64,000 nt of DNA. Source: Defluviicoccus sp. bin129 (GTDB taxonomy: Bacteria; Pseudomonadota; Alphaproteobacteria; MPNO01). The notes below the pieces were generated by a model, which was given only the letters and a program-made list of their open reading frames with translations, had not been told where the DNA came from and searched no databases. The stretch lies in contig MPNO01000003.1 in NCBI GenBank assembly GCA_002239065.1, positions 62,001 through 126,000 of the forward strand, given 5' to 3'. Numbering within the stretch: position 1 is the stretch's first letter; every line of letters begins with the position of its first letter. The position numbers and the translations under genes are program-made. This document shows positions 17,585 through 25,332 of this stretch, in pieces.

Positions 17585-19540
17585 TCAGTGGAACAGCAGC
17601 GACGGGTACCAGAGGACCGCGACGATGCGGTCGAACATGACGTAGAGGAAGACCCAGGCCGCCGCCGCGTAGAGCAGCGCGATCCACCACGCATAGCGGC
17701 CCCAGACCAGCAAATAGAGGGCGACGAACACGGGAAGGGCGACCATCTGGCCGGAAACGACGGTGAGCGCGAAGACGCCGATCCACCAGAGATAGAGCTG
17801 GCCCGCACGGGGGAGTTCGCCGCGCACCGGGAAGACCTCGCCGCCCTCGGCGCGGAGCCGCCGGATCTCCCGCGCGCCCTGCCACAGGGCGAGGAGGGCG
17901 AGGCAGATCGCCGGGATCATGGTGATCATCGGGGTCCCGCCGACATCGGCCGGCCAGGCGAAGGTCGGCACCAGCCCGTATACGCAGACCGCGAGCAGCA
18001 TCCCGACCACCACCATGGACACCGTCGGGTCGGTGCGCCCGAGATCGGCGACGATCCTGGTTCCGCTCTCCCGCCGCGCCCTCCGCCGCCGGATCGCGAA
18101 GACGATCGAAAGGACGATCAGCACGGCGATGATCAGGCAGATCGGCCGGGCGAGCCAGGACAGGCCGTCATGCGCCGAGTTGGTGATGAACAGGGCGTTC
18201 TCCATGATCGGTCCGATCACCAGGCCCAGCACCATCGGCGGCCGCGGCACGCCGCCATGCTTCATCGCATAGCCGACCAGGCCGAACACCAGCAGCGCGA
18301 TCCAGTCGCCGATATTGGCGTTGGCGAGCCACGCGCCCATGAACACGAACAGCGTGATCGCCGGCACCACCAGGTGGCCCGGCAGGAAGGTCACCCGCGC
18401 GACCTGGCGGGCGAGCAGCATCAGCAGCAGCGCGCCCGCGACATTGGCGATCGCCAGCGTCCACATCAGCGAGAAGGTGATGTCGAGCTTCGAGGTCAGC
18501 ATCTCGGGCCCGGGCGTCATGTCCTGGATCATCAGCGCGCCCAGCAGGATCGCCATCGAGGCGCTGCCCGGGATGCCGAAGGCGACGGTGGGGATCAGCG
18601 CGCCCCCCTTCATCGCGTTGTTGGCGGTCTCGGGCGCGATCACGCCGCGCACGTCGCCCTTGCCGAACCCCTCCTTGTCCCGCGAGCTCTGCACCACGTG
18701 GCCGTAGGCGACCCAGTCGACGATGGAGCCGCCGAGACCGGGCAGCATCCCGACATAGGCGCCGATCGCCGTCGAGCGCAGCACCAGCCACCAGTTGCGC
18801 CAGGCGTCGCGGATGCCCCTCCTCATCCCGCCCGCCATCCGGTCCTCCGGCACGCGCGAGATCGAGCTGTTGCGGATCGCGAGGTCGATCACCTCGGGGA
18901 GGGCGAACAGCCCGAGCACGACCGGGATCAGCGGCAGCCCCTCCAGCAGGTAGGTCGTGCCCAGCCAGTAGCGCGGCACCGCCCCGTTCTCGGCATAGCC
19001 GACATAGGACAGGCCGAGCCCGACCAGGCCGGCGATGAGGCCGCGCAGGATCGAATCCCCCGACAGCGAACCCACCATGGCGAGCCCGAGCAGGCCCAGC
19101 ATGAAGAACTCGGCCTGGGTGAAGGAGAGGATCAGCGGCTTGACGATGGGGATCGACAGGCCGAGCACCACCGCGCCCAGCAGCCCGCCGACGGCGGACA
19201 CGGTGAACGCCGCGCCGAAGGCGCGCGAGGCCTCGCCCTTCATCGCCATCGGGTAGCCGTCGAGGATGGTCGCCTGCGAGGCCGCGGTTCCGGGAATGCC
19301 CAGCAGCACCGAGGCGATGGTGTCGCTGGTGGTGGTCACCGCGAACATGCCGAGCAGGAAGGCGAGCGCCGGCACCGGCTCCATCGAGAAGGTGAAGGGA
19401 AGCAGGATCGCCATCCCCACCAGCCCCGACAGGCCGGGGACCGCGCCGAAATAGAGCCCGATGACGACGCCGAGGAAGAGATATCCGATGGCCGGCCAGG
19501 CGACCACCGATACCAGCCCGCTCAGCGCGGCATCGAACAT
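17585..19540 (-). CDS. Fused TctA-TctB permease of a tripartite tricarboxylate transporter
   Basis: 651 residues. Residues 1 to about 490 are a TctA large permease (GAVPGLSGLVGMAILLPFT, LLGIPGTAASQATILDGYPMA, GLLPGLGG-like GMLPGLGGSIVDWVAYG, AFGIPGSASMAILLGAL). The last 150 residues, starting near RTDPTVSMVVVGMLL and ending MFDRIVAVLWYP, have the four membrane segments and end signature of the small TctB subunit. The two are normally separate genes, so this is a fusion. ATG 19540 fits the TctA N-terminus; an in-frame GTG at 19561 is possible. Imports a carboxylate bound by TctC, driven by an ion gradient. Confidence 0.9.
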   Translation of the reverse strand: MFDAALSGLVSVVAWPAIGYLFLGVVIGLYFGAVPGLSGLVGMAILLPFTFSMEPVPALAFLLGMFAVTTTSDTIASVLLGIPGTAASQATILDGYPMAMKGEASRAFGAAFTVSAVGGLLGAVVLGLSIPIVKPLILSFTQAEFFMLGLLGLAMVGSLSGDSILRGLIAGLVGLGLSYVGYAENGAVPRYWLGTTYLLEGLPLIPVVLGLFALPEVIDLAIRNSSISRVPEDRMAGGMRRGIRDAWRNWWLVLRSTAIGAYVGMLPGLGGSIVDWVAYGHVVQSSRDKEGFGKGDVRGVIAPETANNAMKGGALIPTVAFGIPGSASMAILLGALMIQDMTPGPEMLTSKLDITFSLMWTLAIANVAGALLLMLLARQVARVTFLPGHLVVPAITLFVFMGAWLANANIGDWIALLVFGLVGYAMKHGGVPRPPMVLGLVIGPIMENALFITNSAHDGLSWLARPICLIIAVLIVLSIVFAIRRRRARRESGTRIVADLGRTDPTVSMVVVGMLLAVCVYGLVPTFAWPADVGGTPMITMIPAICLALLALWQGAREIRRLRAEGGEVFPVRGELPRAGQLYLWWIGVFALTVVSGQMVALPVFVALYLLVWGRYAWWIALLYAAAAWVFLYVMFDRIVAVLWYPSLLFH

Positions 19541-19561
19541 CGGATTGCCCGGGCCGGACAC

Positions 19562-19584
19562 CCGGGCGGCATCATGCCGCCCGG
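19562..19584 (-). terminator. Intercistronic hairpin between tctC and tctAB
   Basis: Perfect 11-bp inverted repeat (CCGGGCGGCAT / ATGCCGCCCGG) with a one-base centre, so a 9-10 bp stem in RNA, without a following T run. It lies after the tctC stop and just before the permease start. More likely an mRNA-stabilising or attenuating hairpin than a full terminator. Confidence 0.55.
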
Positions 19585-19612
19585 ATGCGCCGGTGCCACG
19601 GGAACGCTTCGG

Positions 19613-20677
19613 CTATTTCCTGCCGATGAGGTTCTTGAAGAAGGCGACGATCTCGGGCGAGACCTTGCCCGCGGCGTCTACATGGCCCTGCGCCGCTTCC
19701 GCGAGGATGATGTTCGGCGGCGCCTTGATCACCTTGGTGTAGTCGGCGGCGAAGTCCTTGTCCGCGGCCAGGGCCTTCCACGCCGCGCGCAGCGCCTTGA
19801 CCGCCTCGTCCGGCGTCCCCGCCGGGACGAAAGAGCCGCGCAGCATGCTCACCGACAGGTTGTTGATCAGCTGGAAGGCATCGTACTGCACGCCCGAGGG
19901 CTTCTTGCCCTTGAGCCTCTGATAGACGTCGTGATAGGTCGGGATGCCCTTGAGATGCGGATTGCGCACCTCCTTGCCGTCGGGGCCGACCGCCGAATAG
20001 TACCAGAGCGAGATCGCGTGTCCCGGCTGGATCAGGTTGGGCTCGACGTTCTTGCGGAAACCCGGCACCGAGCCGCAGGAGAACTGGGTCTCGTTCTGCA
20101 TCACGCCCGCGACCACCTTGGCGAGGCCCTTGTAGCCGGTGACGTATTTGTAGTCCGCGCCCAGCAGGTCGAGCGCCATGCGGAACCGGAGGTCGTGCGA
20201 CGACGTGACCCGCATGCCGGCGGCCTTGAATCCCTTGATCTTCAGCAGGTCGTCGACCTTGCTCACGCCCGCGTCCTTGCGGATGTAGCACACCTGCGGG
20301 TGGCCGATGCCGGCGAGCCAGACGAATTTGGAGAAGTCGACCCGCAGCCCGGGGTCCTGGAGCACCTGCGAGATCAGCGGCGGGGTGAAGATCGCGAGCG
20401 ACTGCCCGTCCGGCTTGGCGACCTCGCCCATGTAGTTGGAGCCGGTGATGCCGCCCGCGCCCGGGACGTTCTTCACGATGATGCGGGGGTTGCCCGGGAT
20501 GTGCTTGCTCAGATGCTTGGCGACCAGCCGCCCTTCGATGTCGGTCGGCCCGCCCGCCGAGTAGTTGATCAGGATGGTGATGCGCTTGCCCTTGTAGAAC
20601 TGCGCCTCCGCCGTGCCGGCAAGGCCGACCAGGGCGGCAACCGCACCGGCCAGGGTTACGCTCAGCAGTCGTTTCAT
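19613..20677 (-). CDS. Tripartite tricarboxylate transporter substrate-binding protein (TctC/Bug family)
   Basis: 354 residues: Sec signal peptide (MKRLLSVTLAGAVAALVGLAGTAEA, cleavage likely near residue 25) then a periplasmic TctC/Bug domain with INYSAGGPTDIEGR (ligand-carboxylate loop region) and VKNVPGAGGITGSNYM. Delivers a carboxylate to the fused TctAB encoded downstream. Preceded 28 bases upstream by the enoyl-CoA hydratase-like gene on the same strand, so the ligand is probably the acid activated by the CoA enzymes of this operon. Confidence 0.92.
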   Translation of the reverse strand: MKRLLSVTLAGAVAALVGLAGTAEAQFYKGKRITILINYSAGGPTDIEGRLVAKHLSKHIPGNPRIIVKNVPGAGGITGSNYMGEVAKPDGQSLAIFTPPLISQVLQDPGLRVDFSKFVWLAGIGHPQVCYIRKDAGVSKVDDLLKIKGFKAAGMRVTSSHDLRFRMALDLLGADYKYVTGYKGLAKVVAGVMQNETQFSCGSVPGFRKNVEPNLIQPGHAISLWYYSAVGPDGKEVRNPHLKGIPTYHDVYQRLKGKKPSGVQYDAFQLINNLSVSMLRGSFVPAGTPDEAVKALRAAWKALAADKDFAADYTKVIKAPPNIILAEAAQGHVDAAGKVSPEIVAFFKNLIGRK

Positions 20678-20705
20678 CTCGGTCTCTCCCCTCTTTGTTC
20701 GCGGT

Positions 20706-21554
20706 CTAGTCCCGCTGATCGGACAGCATCGTCCCCAGCTTGAACGGCTCGAAGGTGGGCTTGTAGCTCTTCTCGTCGAGGAACTGGCGCAGCCCGGTGT
20801 TGTAGGAATCCTCGGCGTCGGCCACCTTGATCGACTGGCCCTTGGCGGCGAGGTAGTCGTAGGCTTGGCCGAAATCCATCGTGCGGACCTGGCGCACCGC
20901 CTGCTTGGTGGCGCGCAGCACCGCCGGGCTCTTCTTCATCAGCTTCTCGGCGAGCTTGACGGTCTCCGCCTCGAGCGCGTCGTCCGGCACGGCGTAGTTG
21001 ACCATGCCGATGCGCGCCGCCTCGTCGCCGTCGAACGGATCGCCGAGGCAGGCATAGTAGAGCGCGTGCCTGGGCAGCACCGCGTCCGACACCACCTTGG
21101 CGACCAGCGCGCCCGGCAGGATGCCCCAGTTGACCTCGGACAGCGAGAACGTCGCGCCCTTGCCGGCGATCGCGAAATCGGTCGCCAGAAGCTGCATGAA
21201 CGCGCCGCCCACGCAGTAGCCGTGGATCATCGCGATGGTCGGCTTGTCGTAGTTGTAGAGGCGCTGCCAGCGCCAGCTATTGGCGTAGCGCTGCGCCTTC
21301 TTGCGCTCGAAGGGGTCGTTCTCGAGCTCGCGGAAGAATTTCTTCAGGTCCTGGCCGGCGCTGAAATTGCCGCCCGCCCCGGTGACCACGATGACCCGCG
21401 CATCGGGGTCGGTCTCCAGCCGGCCCAGCGCGTCGTCCATGTCGTAGTGGAGCTGCGGACTCATCGCGTTGCGCTTCTCGGGACGGTTCATGATCGCCCA
21501 AGCGACACCGTCCCGGATTTCGACCTTGACGCATTCGTAGCTGTAATCGGCCAT
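20706..21554 (-). CDS. Enoyl-CoA hydratase-family protein resembling feruloyl-CoA hydratase/lyase
   Basis: 282-residue crotonase. It matches p-hydroxycinnamoyl-CoA hydratase-lyase more closely than fatty acid hydratases: RPEKRNAMSP at 24-33, LKKFFRELE near 70, KPTIAMIHGYCVGGAF, SLSEVNWGI with Glu140 at the catalytic Glu143 position of the Pseudomonas enzyme, DYLAAK with Tyr234 at the Tyr239 position, and a GLRQFLDEKSYKP ending. The Ser123 position is Met120 here. The studied enzymes hydrate feruloyl-CoA and split it to vanillin and acetyl-CoA. With the adjacent acyl-CoA dehydrogenase and CoA ligase it likely shortens an aromatic side chain (inference). Confidence 0.8.
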   Translation of the reverse strand: MADYSYECVKVEIRDGVAWAIMNRPEKRNAMSPQLHYDMDDALGRLETDPDARVIVVTGAGGNFSAGQDLKKFFRELENDPFERKKAQRYANSWRWQRLYNYDKPTIAMIHGYCVGGAFMQLLATDFAIAGKGATFSLSEVNWGILPGALVAKVVSDAVLPRHALYYACLGDPFDGDEAARIGMVNYAVPDDALEAETVKLAEKLMKKSPAVLRATKQAVRQVRTMDFGQAYDYLAAKGQSIKVADAEDSYNTGLRQFLDEKSYKPTFEPFKLGTMLSDQRD

Positions 21555-21634
21555 GACCCCTCCTTCGGGCGTTCCGTCGTCGAGATTGGCGAAAGCTTAT
21601 CGGAGCGCATCGGCCCGTCAAAGCGCCGCCCGGC

Positions 21635-22792
21635 TCACCCGCCATATTCGCGCAGCACGCGGCGGGCGAGCGCCATCTTGAGGATCTCGGTCGGGCCTTC
21701 GGTGATCACGAAGCTCCGCTGGTCGCGCCACATGCGCTCGATCGGCAGATCGGTGGTGAGCCCGATCCCGCCATGGATCTGGAGGCAGCGATCCGCCGCC
21801 TCGAAGGACTTGGTGTCGCCGAGATACTTGCACATATAGGCCTCGTAGCGGATGTCCTCGCCGCGATCGGCCTTCCAGGCGGCGTGGTGGACCATCAGCC
21901 GCAGCCGGTGGAGGTCGGCATAGATGTCGACCAGCATCCACTGCACCGCCTGGCGCTCGGCGAGCGGCTTGCCGAAGGTGACGCGCTGCCCGGCGTAGGA
22001 GGCGCCGAGCTCGAGGCAGCGCTCCATCACCCCGATGCCGCGCGCGCCGTGGCGGATGCGCCCGGCGCTGATCCAGTTCTGCGCGAATTTGAAGCCGTCG
22101 CCCTCCTCGCCGATGCGGTTCTCGGCCGGCACCCGCACGTCCTCGAAGGCGATCTCCCAGGGCCGGTCGTCCATCATGGTTTCCTGCGGCCTGAGCAGCG
22201 TCACCCCGGGCGTGTCCATGTCGACGAGGAACGCGGATATCCCGCCGCGCGAGCCCTTGGCGCGGTCGGTGGCGGCGAAGACCTGGGCGAAATCCGCCTC
22301 GTCGGCGCCGGTGATGAAGCGCTTCGTGCCGTTGATCACGTAGTGGTTGCCGTCGCGCACGGCGGTCGAGCGCATGGCGCCCGGGTCGCCCCCCGCGTCG
22401 GGCTCGGTCTGGGCGAAGCACGCCTTCTTCTCGCCGGCGACGACCGGCAGCAGGTAGCGCTGCTTCTGCGCCTCGTCGAGGAAGTAGAGGATCGGGCTCA
22501 CCGCGGGTCCGAAGATGCTGGCGTTGCGCGAGGGCAGCGCGATGGTGCGGCCGAGCTCGGACCACACCACGGCGCGGGCCAGCAGGCCGAGCCCGAGCCC
22601 GCCATACTCCTCCGGCACGTCGTAGAGCCAGAGCCCGAGCGCCTTCGCCTTCTCCTCCAGCGCGGCGCGCACTCCGGGCTTGATCTTGCCGCCCTCGCAG
22701 GTCTCGCGCTCGATCGGGATCAGCTCGCGGTCGACGAAGCGCCGCACCGTCTCCTTGAGCATCGCGAGCTCGTCGGGCAGGTCGAAATTCAT
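21635..22792 (-). CDS. Acyl-CoA dehydrogenase
   Basis: 385 residues, full length for the family. FAD-dependent alpha,beta-desaturation of an acyl-CoA. Segments: CFAQTEPDAGGDPGAMRSTA (substrate/FAD loop), GTKRFITGAD, then the helical domain with RVTFGKPLAERQAVQW and, at the end, FVITEGPTEILK whose Glu is at the catalytic base position of many members. ATG overlaps the upstream CoA-synthetase stop (ATGA). In context it would make the cinnamoyl-CoA-like substrate for the hydratase/lyase downstream. Confidence 0.92.
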   Translation of the reverse strand: MNFDLPDELAMLKETVRRFVDRELIPIERETCEGGKIKPGVRAALEEKAKALGLWLYDVPEEYGGLGLGLLARAVVWSELGRTIALPSRNASIFGPAVSPILYFLDEAQKQRYLLPVVAGEKKACFAQTEPDAGGDPGAMRSTAVRDGNHYVINGTKRFITGADEADFAQVFAATDRAKGSRGGISAFLVDMDTPGVTLLRPQETMMDDRPWEIAFEDVRVPAENRIGEEGDGFKFAQNWISAGRIRHGARGIGVMERCLELGASYAGQRVTFGKPLAERQAVQWMLVDIYADLHRLRLMVHHAAWKADRGEDIRYEAYMCKYLGDTKSFEAADRCLQIHGGIGLTTDLPIERMWRDQRSFVITEGPTEILKMALARRVLREYGG

Positions 22793-24849
22793 CGCCGCGC
22801 GGTCTCCCTGATATCCACCGCCCGCACCCCCTCGCCCTCGGCCAGCACGATCAGCGGGTTGATCTCGAAATCGGCGAGGCGGACGCGCACGCGGAAATAC
22901 ACCTCGCCCGCCGCCAGCATCGCCCCCACCAGCGCGTCGACGTCGCGCGGCTCCCGCCCGCGGAAGGCGCCCAGCAGCGCGCGTGCGCGGAGCGACTCCA
23001 GCATGTCGCGCGCTTCCGCCTCGTCGATCGGCAGCAGCCGGAAGGCGAGGTCGCGCAGCACCTCGACATGGATACCGCCGATCCCGGCGACGATCACCGG
23101 GCCGAACTGGGGGTCGTCCCGGAGGCCGAGGAAGAATTCGAGCCCGTCGACCATCTCCTGCACCAGGAAACCGTCGAGCCGCGCTCCGGGACGGGCGGCT
23201 TCGAGCCGCGCCGTCATCTCGTCGGCCGCCCGCGCGACGGCTTCCGCGTCGCCGAGCCCCAGCGCCACCCCGCCGATCTCCGTCTTGTGCAGGGCCGCGG
23301 GAGAGACGATCTTGAGGGCCACCGGATAGCCGATGTCCGCGGCGATCGACGCCGCCTCGGCGGCGGTCGCGGCGAGCCCGCCCTGCGGGGCCGGCACCCC
23401 GGCGGCGGCGAGCAGTTCGGCGACCGGTCCCGATGCCGGGGTCGTCGCGGGCCGGGCGGGAAGGCCGCGCCGCCGGCGTTCGGCAAAGCGCCCGAGCGCC
23501 TTGAGCGCGCGCACGGTCTCCGGCAGGCCCTGCAGGAAGGGAACGCCCGCCGCCGCCTGGAAGGCGCGCCCGGCGTCGGTCACGTTCTGGCCCATCCGCC
23601 CATGCGCCACCACCGACGCCGCGCCGCGCGCCGCGGCCGCGAACACGTCGGGATCGCCGCGCTCGCCGTCCTCTGCCGGCAGCTGGCCCTGCATCGACAG
23701 GATGTCGACCCCGGGGTCGTCGGCGATCGCCCGGCAGATCTCGCGGAAATCGTCCTGCCGTCCGGCCAGCCCGGCGCCGCCGTCGAGCGGGTTGCCGGGG
23801 GCGAGCCCGCGGTCGAGCAGAGGCGCGACGCTCGCCATGGTCCCGGCGCTCAGCTCGGCCACCGGCAGCCCGGTCTCGCTCGCATAGTCGAGGAACAGCC
23901 CGGTCGCCCCGCCCGAATAGCCCGCGAAGGCCACGCGAGGCCCGTTCGGCAGGCGCGCGGTGGAGAACATCAGCGCCGTCTCGATCAGGTCGTCGAGCCC
24001 GTGGCAGCGCAAAATGCCGTAGCGGTCGCAGACCGCGTTGAAGATGTCGTCGTCGCCCGCCACCGCCCCGGTGTGGCTCTCGGTCGCCGAGCGGCCGCGC
24101 TCGCTCGCCCCGGTCTTGACCGCGACAATGGGCTTTCCCGCATCGAGCGCCTTTTCGGCCGCCGCCATGAACGCCTCGGGCCGGCGGATCCCCTCCAGCA
24201 TGCAGGCGATCACCCGTGTGCCCGGGTCGTCGACCAGGAAGGCGATGTAGTCCGCCGCGTCGAGGTCGAGTTCGTTGCCGCTGGACACCGCGTAGCTGAA
24301 GCCGAGGCCGCGCACCGCGCCCTGGCCGAGCCAGTACTGGAAGGTGCCGCCGGACTGGAAGACCACGCCGACCCCGCCCTTCGGCAGCCCGCGCACCCGC
24401 TCGGCCGGGTAGAACAAATTGGCTTCCGGGAGCGCCAGCGCGCCCATGCAGTTGGGCCCGCACACCCGGAGCCCGCGCGCGCAGAGCTCGGCCAGCGACC
24501 GCGAACGCTCGCCCCCCGCCGCGTCCCCGCCCTCGCCGAACCGGGCGGCGAAGACCAGCGCCGATCCGAGCCCGTTGGCCAGCCCGTCGGCCAGCGTGTC
24601 CGCGACGCTTTCCGCCGGGATCAGGGTCAGCGCGAGGTCGACCGGCTCCGGCAGGCTCGCGAAGGAAGGGTGCACCTCGCGGCCCCACAGCCGGTCGCGC
24701 CGCGGGTTGATCAGATAGACCGGAACCGGGAAGCCGGCATGCTCCAGGTTGGCGTAGATCGCCCGCGGCCAGCCCCCCGCGCCGCTTTCCGAAGCGCCGA
24801 CGATGGCAATGGAACGCGGCCTGAAAAGCTGCTCGACCGATCTGAACAC
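22789..24849 (-). CDS. NDP-forming acyl-CoA synthetase (acetate-CoA ligase family)
   Basis: 686 residues from GTG 24849, chosen because GGCGGAG stands just upstream and VFRSVEQLFRPRSIAIVGAS matches family N-termini; the frame itself is open to 24921. Order: CoA-binding domain (residues 1-130), succinyl-CoA-ligase-like domains with phosphorylatable His in ESHTGAV, then an ATP-grasp domain (GYPVALKIVSPAALHKTEIGGV to the end). Such enzymes form an acyl-CoA with ADP and phosphate as products through a phospho-His. First gene of the operon, so it likely activates the imported acid. Substrate unknown. Confidence 0.88.
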   Translation of the reverse strand: MFRSVEQLFRPRSIAIVGASESGAGGWPRAIYANLEHAGFPVPVYLINPRRDRLWGREVHPSFASLPEPVDLALTLIPAESVADTLADGLANGLGSALVFAARFGEGGDAAGGERSRSLAELCARGLRVCGPNCMGALALPEANLFYPAERVRGLPKGGVGVVFQSGGTFQYWLGQGAVRGLGFSYAVSSGNELDLDAADYIAFLVDDPGTRVIACMLEGIRRPEAFMAAAEKALDAGKPIVAVKTGASERGRSATESHTGAVAGDDDIFNAVCDRYGILRCHGLDDLIETALMFSTARLPNGPRVAFAGYSGGATGLFLDYASETGLPVAELSAGTMASVAPLLDRGLAPGNPLDGGAGLAGRQDDFREICRAIADDPGVDILSMQGQLPAEDGERGDPDVFAAAARGAASVVAHGRMGQNVTDAGRAFQAAAGVPFLQGLPETVRALKALGRFAERRRRGLPARPATTPASGPVAELLAAAGVPAPQGGLAATAAEAASIAADIGYPVALKIVSPAALHKTEIGGVALGLGDAEAVARAADEMTARLEAARPGARLDGFLVQEMVDGLEFFLGLRDDPQFGPVIVAGIGGIHVEVLRDLAFRLLPIDEAEARDMLESLRARALLGAFRGREPRDVDALVGAMLAAGEVYFRVRVRLADFEINPLIVLAEGEGVRAVDIRETARR

Positions 24850-24974
24850 GTCGACTCCGCCGGGACCGCGACCGCTGGCCAGTATCGGCACCGCCTTCCG
24901 GGCGTCAACCGGCGGCGGCAAGGCGGGTTCGCGGACCGGCGCGGAAGGGTCTACACTGACCGGCGGAGGCGCGG

Positions 24975-25304
24975 ATGAGGCTCCCTGTCCATGGGTTCGT
25001 TGCGGCGGCCGCCCTGGCGGCCGGGTGCATGCTGGGCCCGTCCGAAGCCCGGGCCGACGCCATCGACGGCATGTGGTGCAGGGACAGCCGGTCGATGCAC
25101 ATCGACGGTCCTTCCATCGTTACCCCGGGCGGCGCTTCGATGACCGGCGACTACGACCGGCACGGTTTCCGCTATGTCGTTCCGCCCGGCGAGGAGGGGA
25201 CCGGCGAGACGGTCGTCATGGTCCTGCTCAGCGACCACGACCTCGACGTGACCCTCGGCGAAGGCGCCACCGAGCGCTGGCGGCGCTGCAAGCTGACCAG
25301 TTGA
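24975..25304 (+). CDS. Small secreted protein of unknown function
   Basis: 109 residues: Sec signal peptide (hydrophobic FVAAAALAAGCMLG, cleavage near Ala27) followed by an 80-residue beta-rich domain starting AIDGMWCRD. Two Cys (in MWCRD and near the end in RRCKL) could form a disulfide. I do not recognise a named family. GGAGG at 24964-24968 precedes the ATG. Lies 28 bp before the FAD dehydrogenase on the same strand, so it may be co-transcribed. Confidence 0.65.
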   Translation: MRLPVHGFVAAAALAAGCMLGPSEARADAIDGMWCRDSRSMHIDGPSIVTPGGASMTGDYDRHGFRYVVPPGEEGTGETVVMVLLSDHDLDVTLGEGATERWRRCKLTS

Positions 25305-25332
25305 CGGCGGTTCCAGGCGGATGGAGCGGCAC

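Noticed and set aside
17537-20743. Plus-strand open frame of over 1000 codons opposite the TTT transporter genes
   Set aside because: Composition is dominated by Arg, Asp, His and Gln with no domains, and the opposite strand has clear membrane and binding proteins.
21635-24688. Apparent fusion of acyl-CoA dehydrogenase to a 630-residue N-terminal extension
   Set aside because: The extension is the wrong frame of the acyl-CoA synthetase gene; the dehydrogenase has a proper ATG at 22792 overlapping the synthetase stop.
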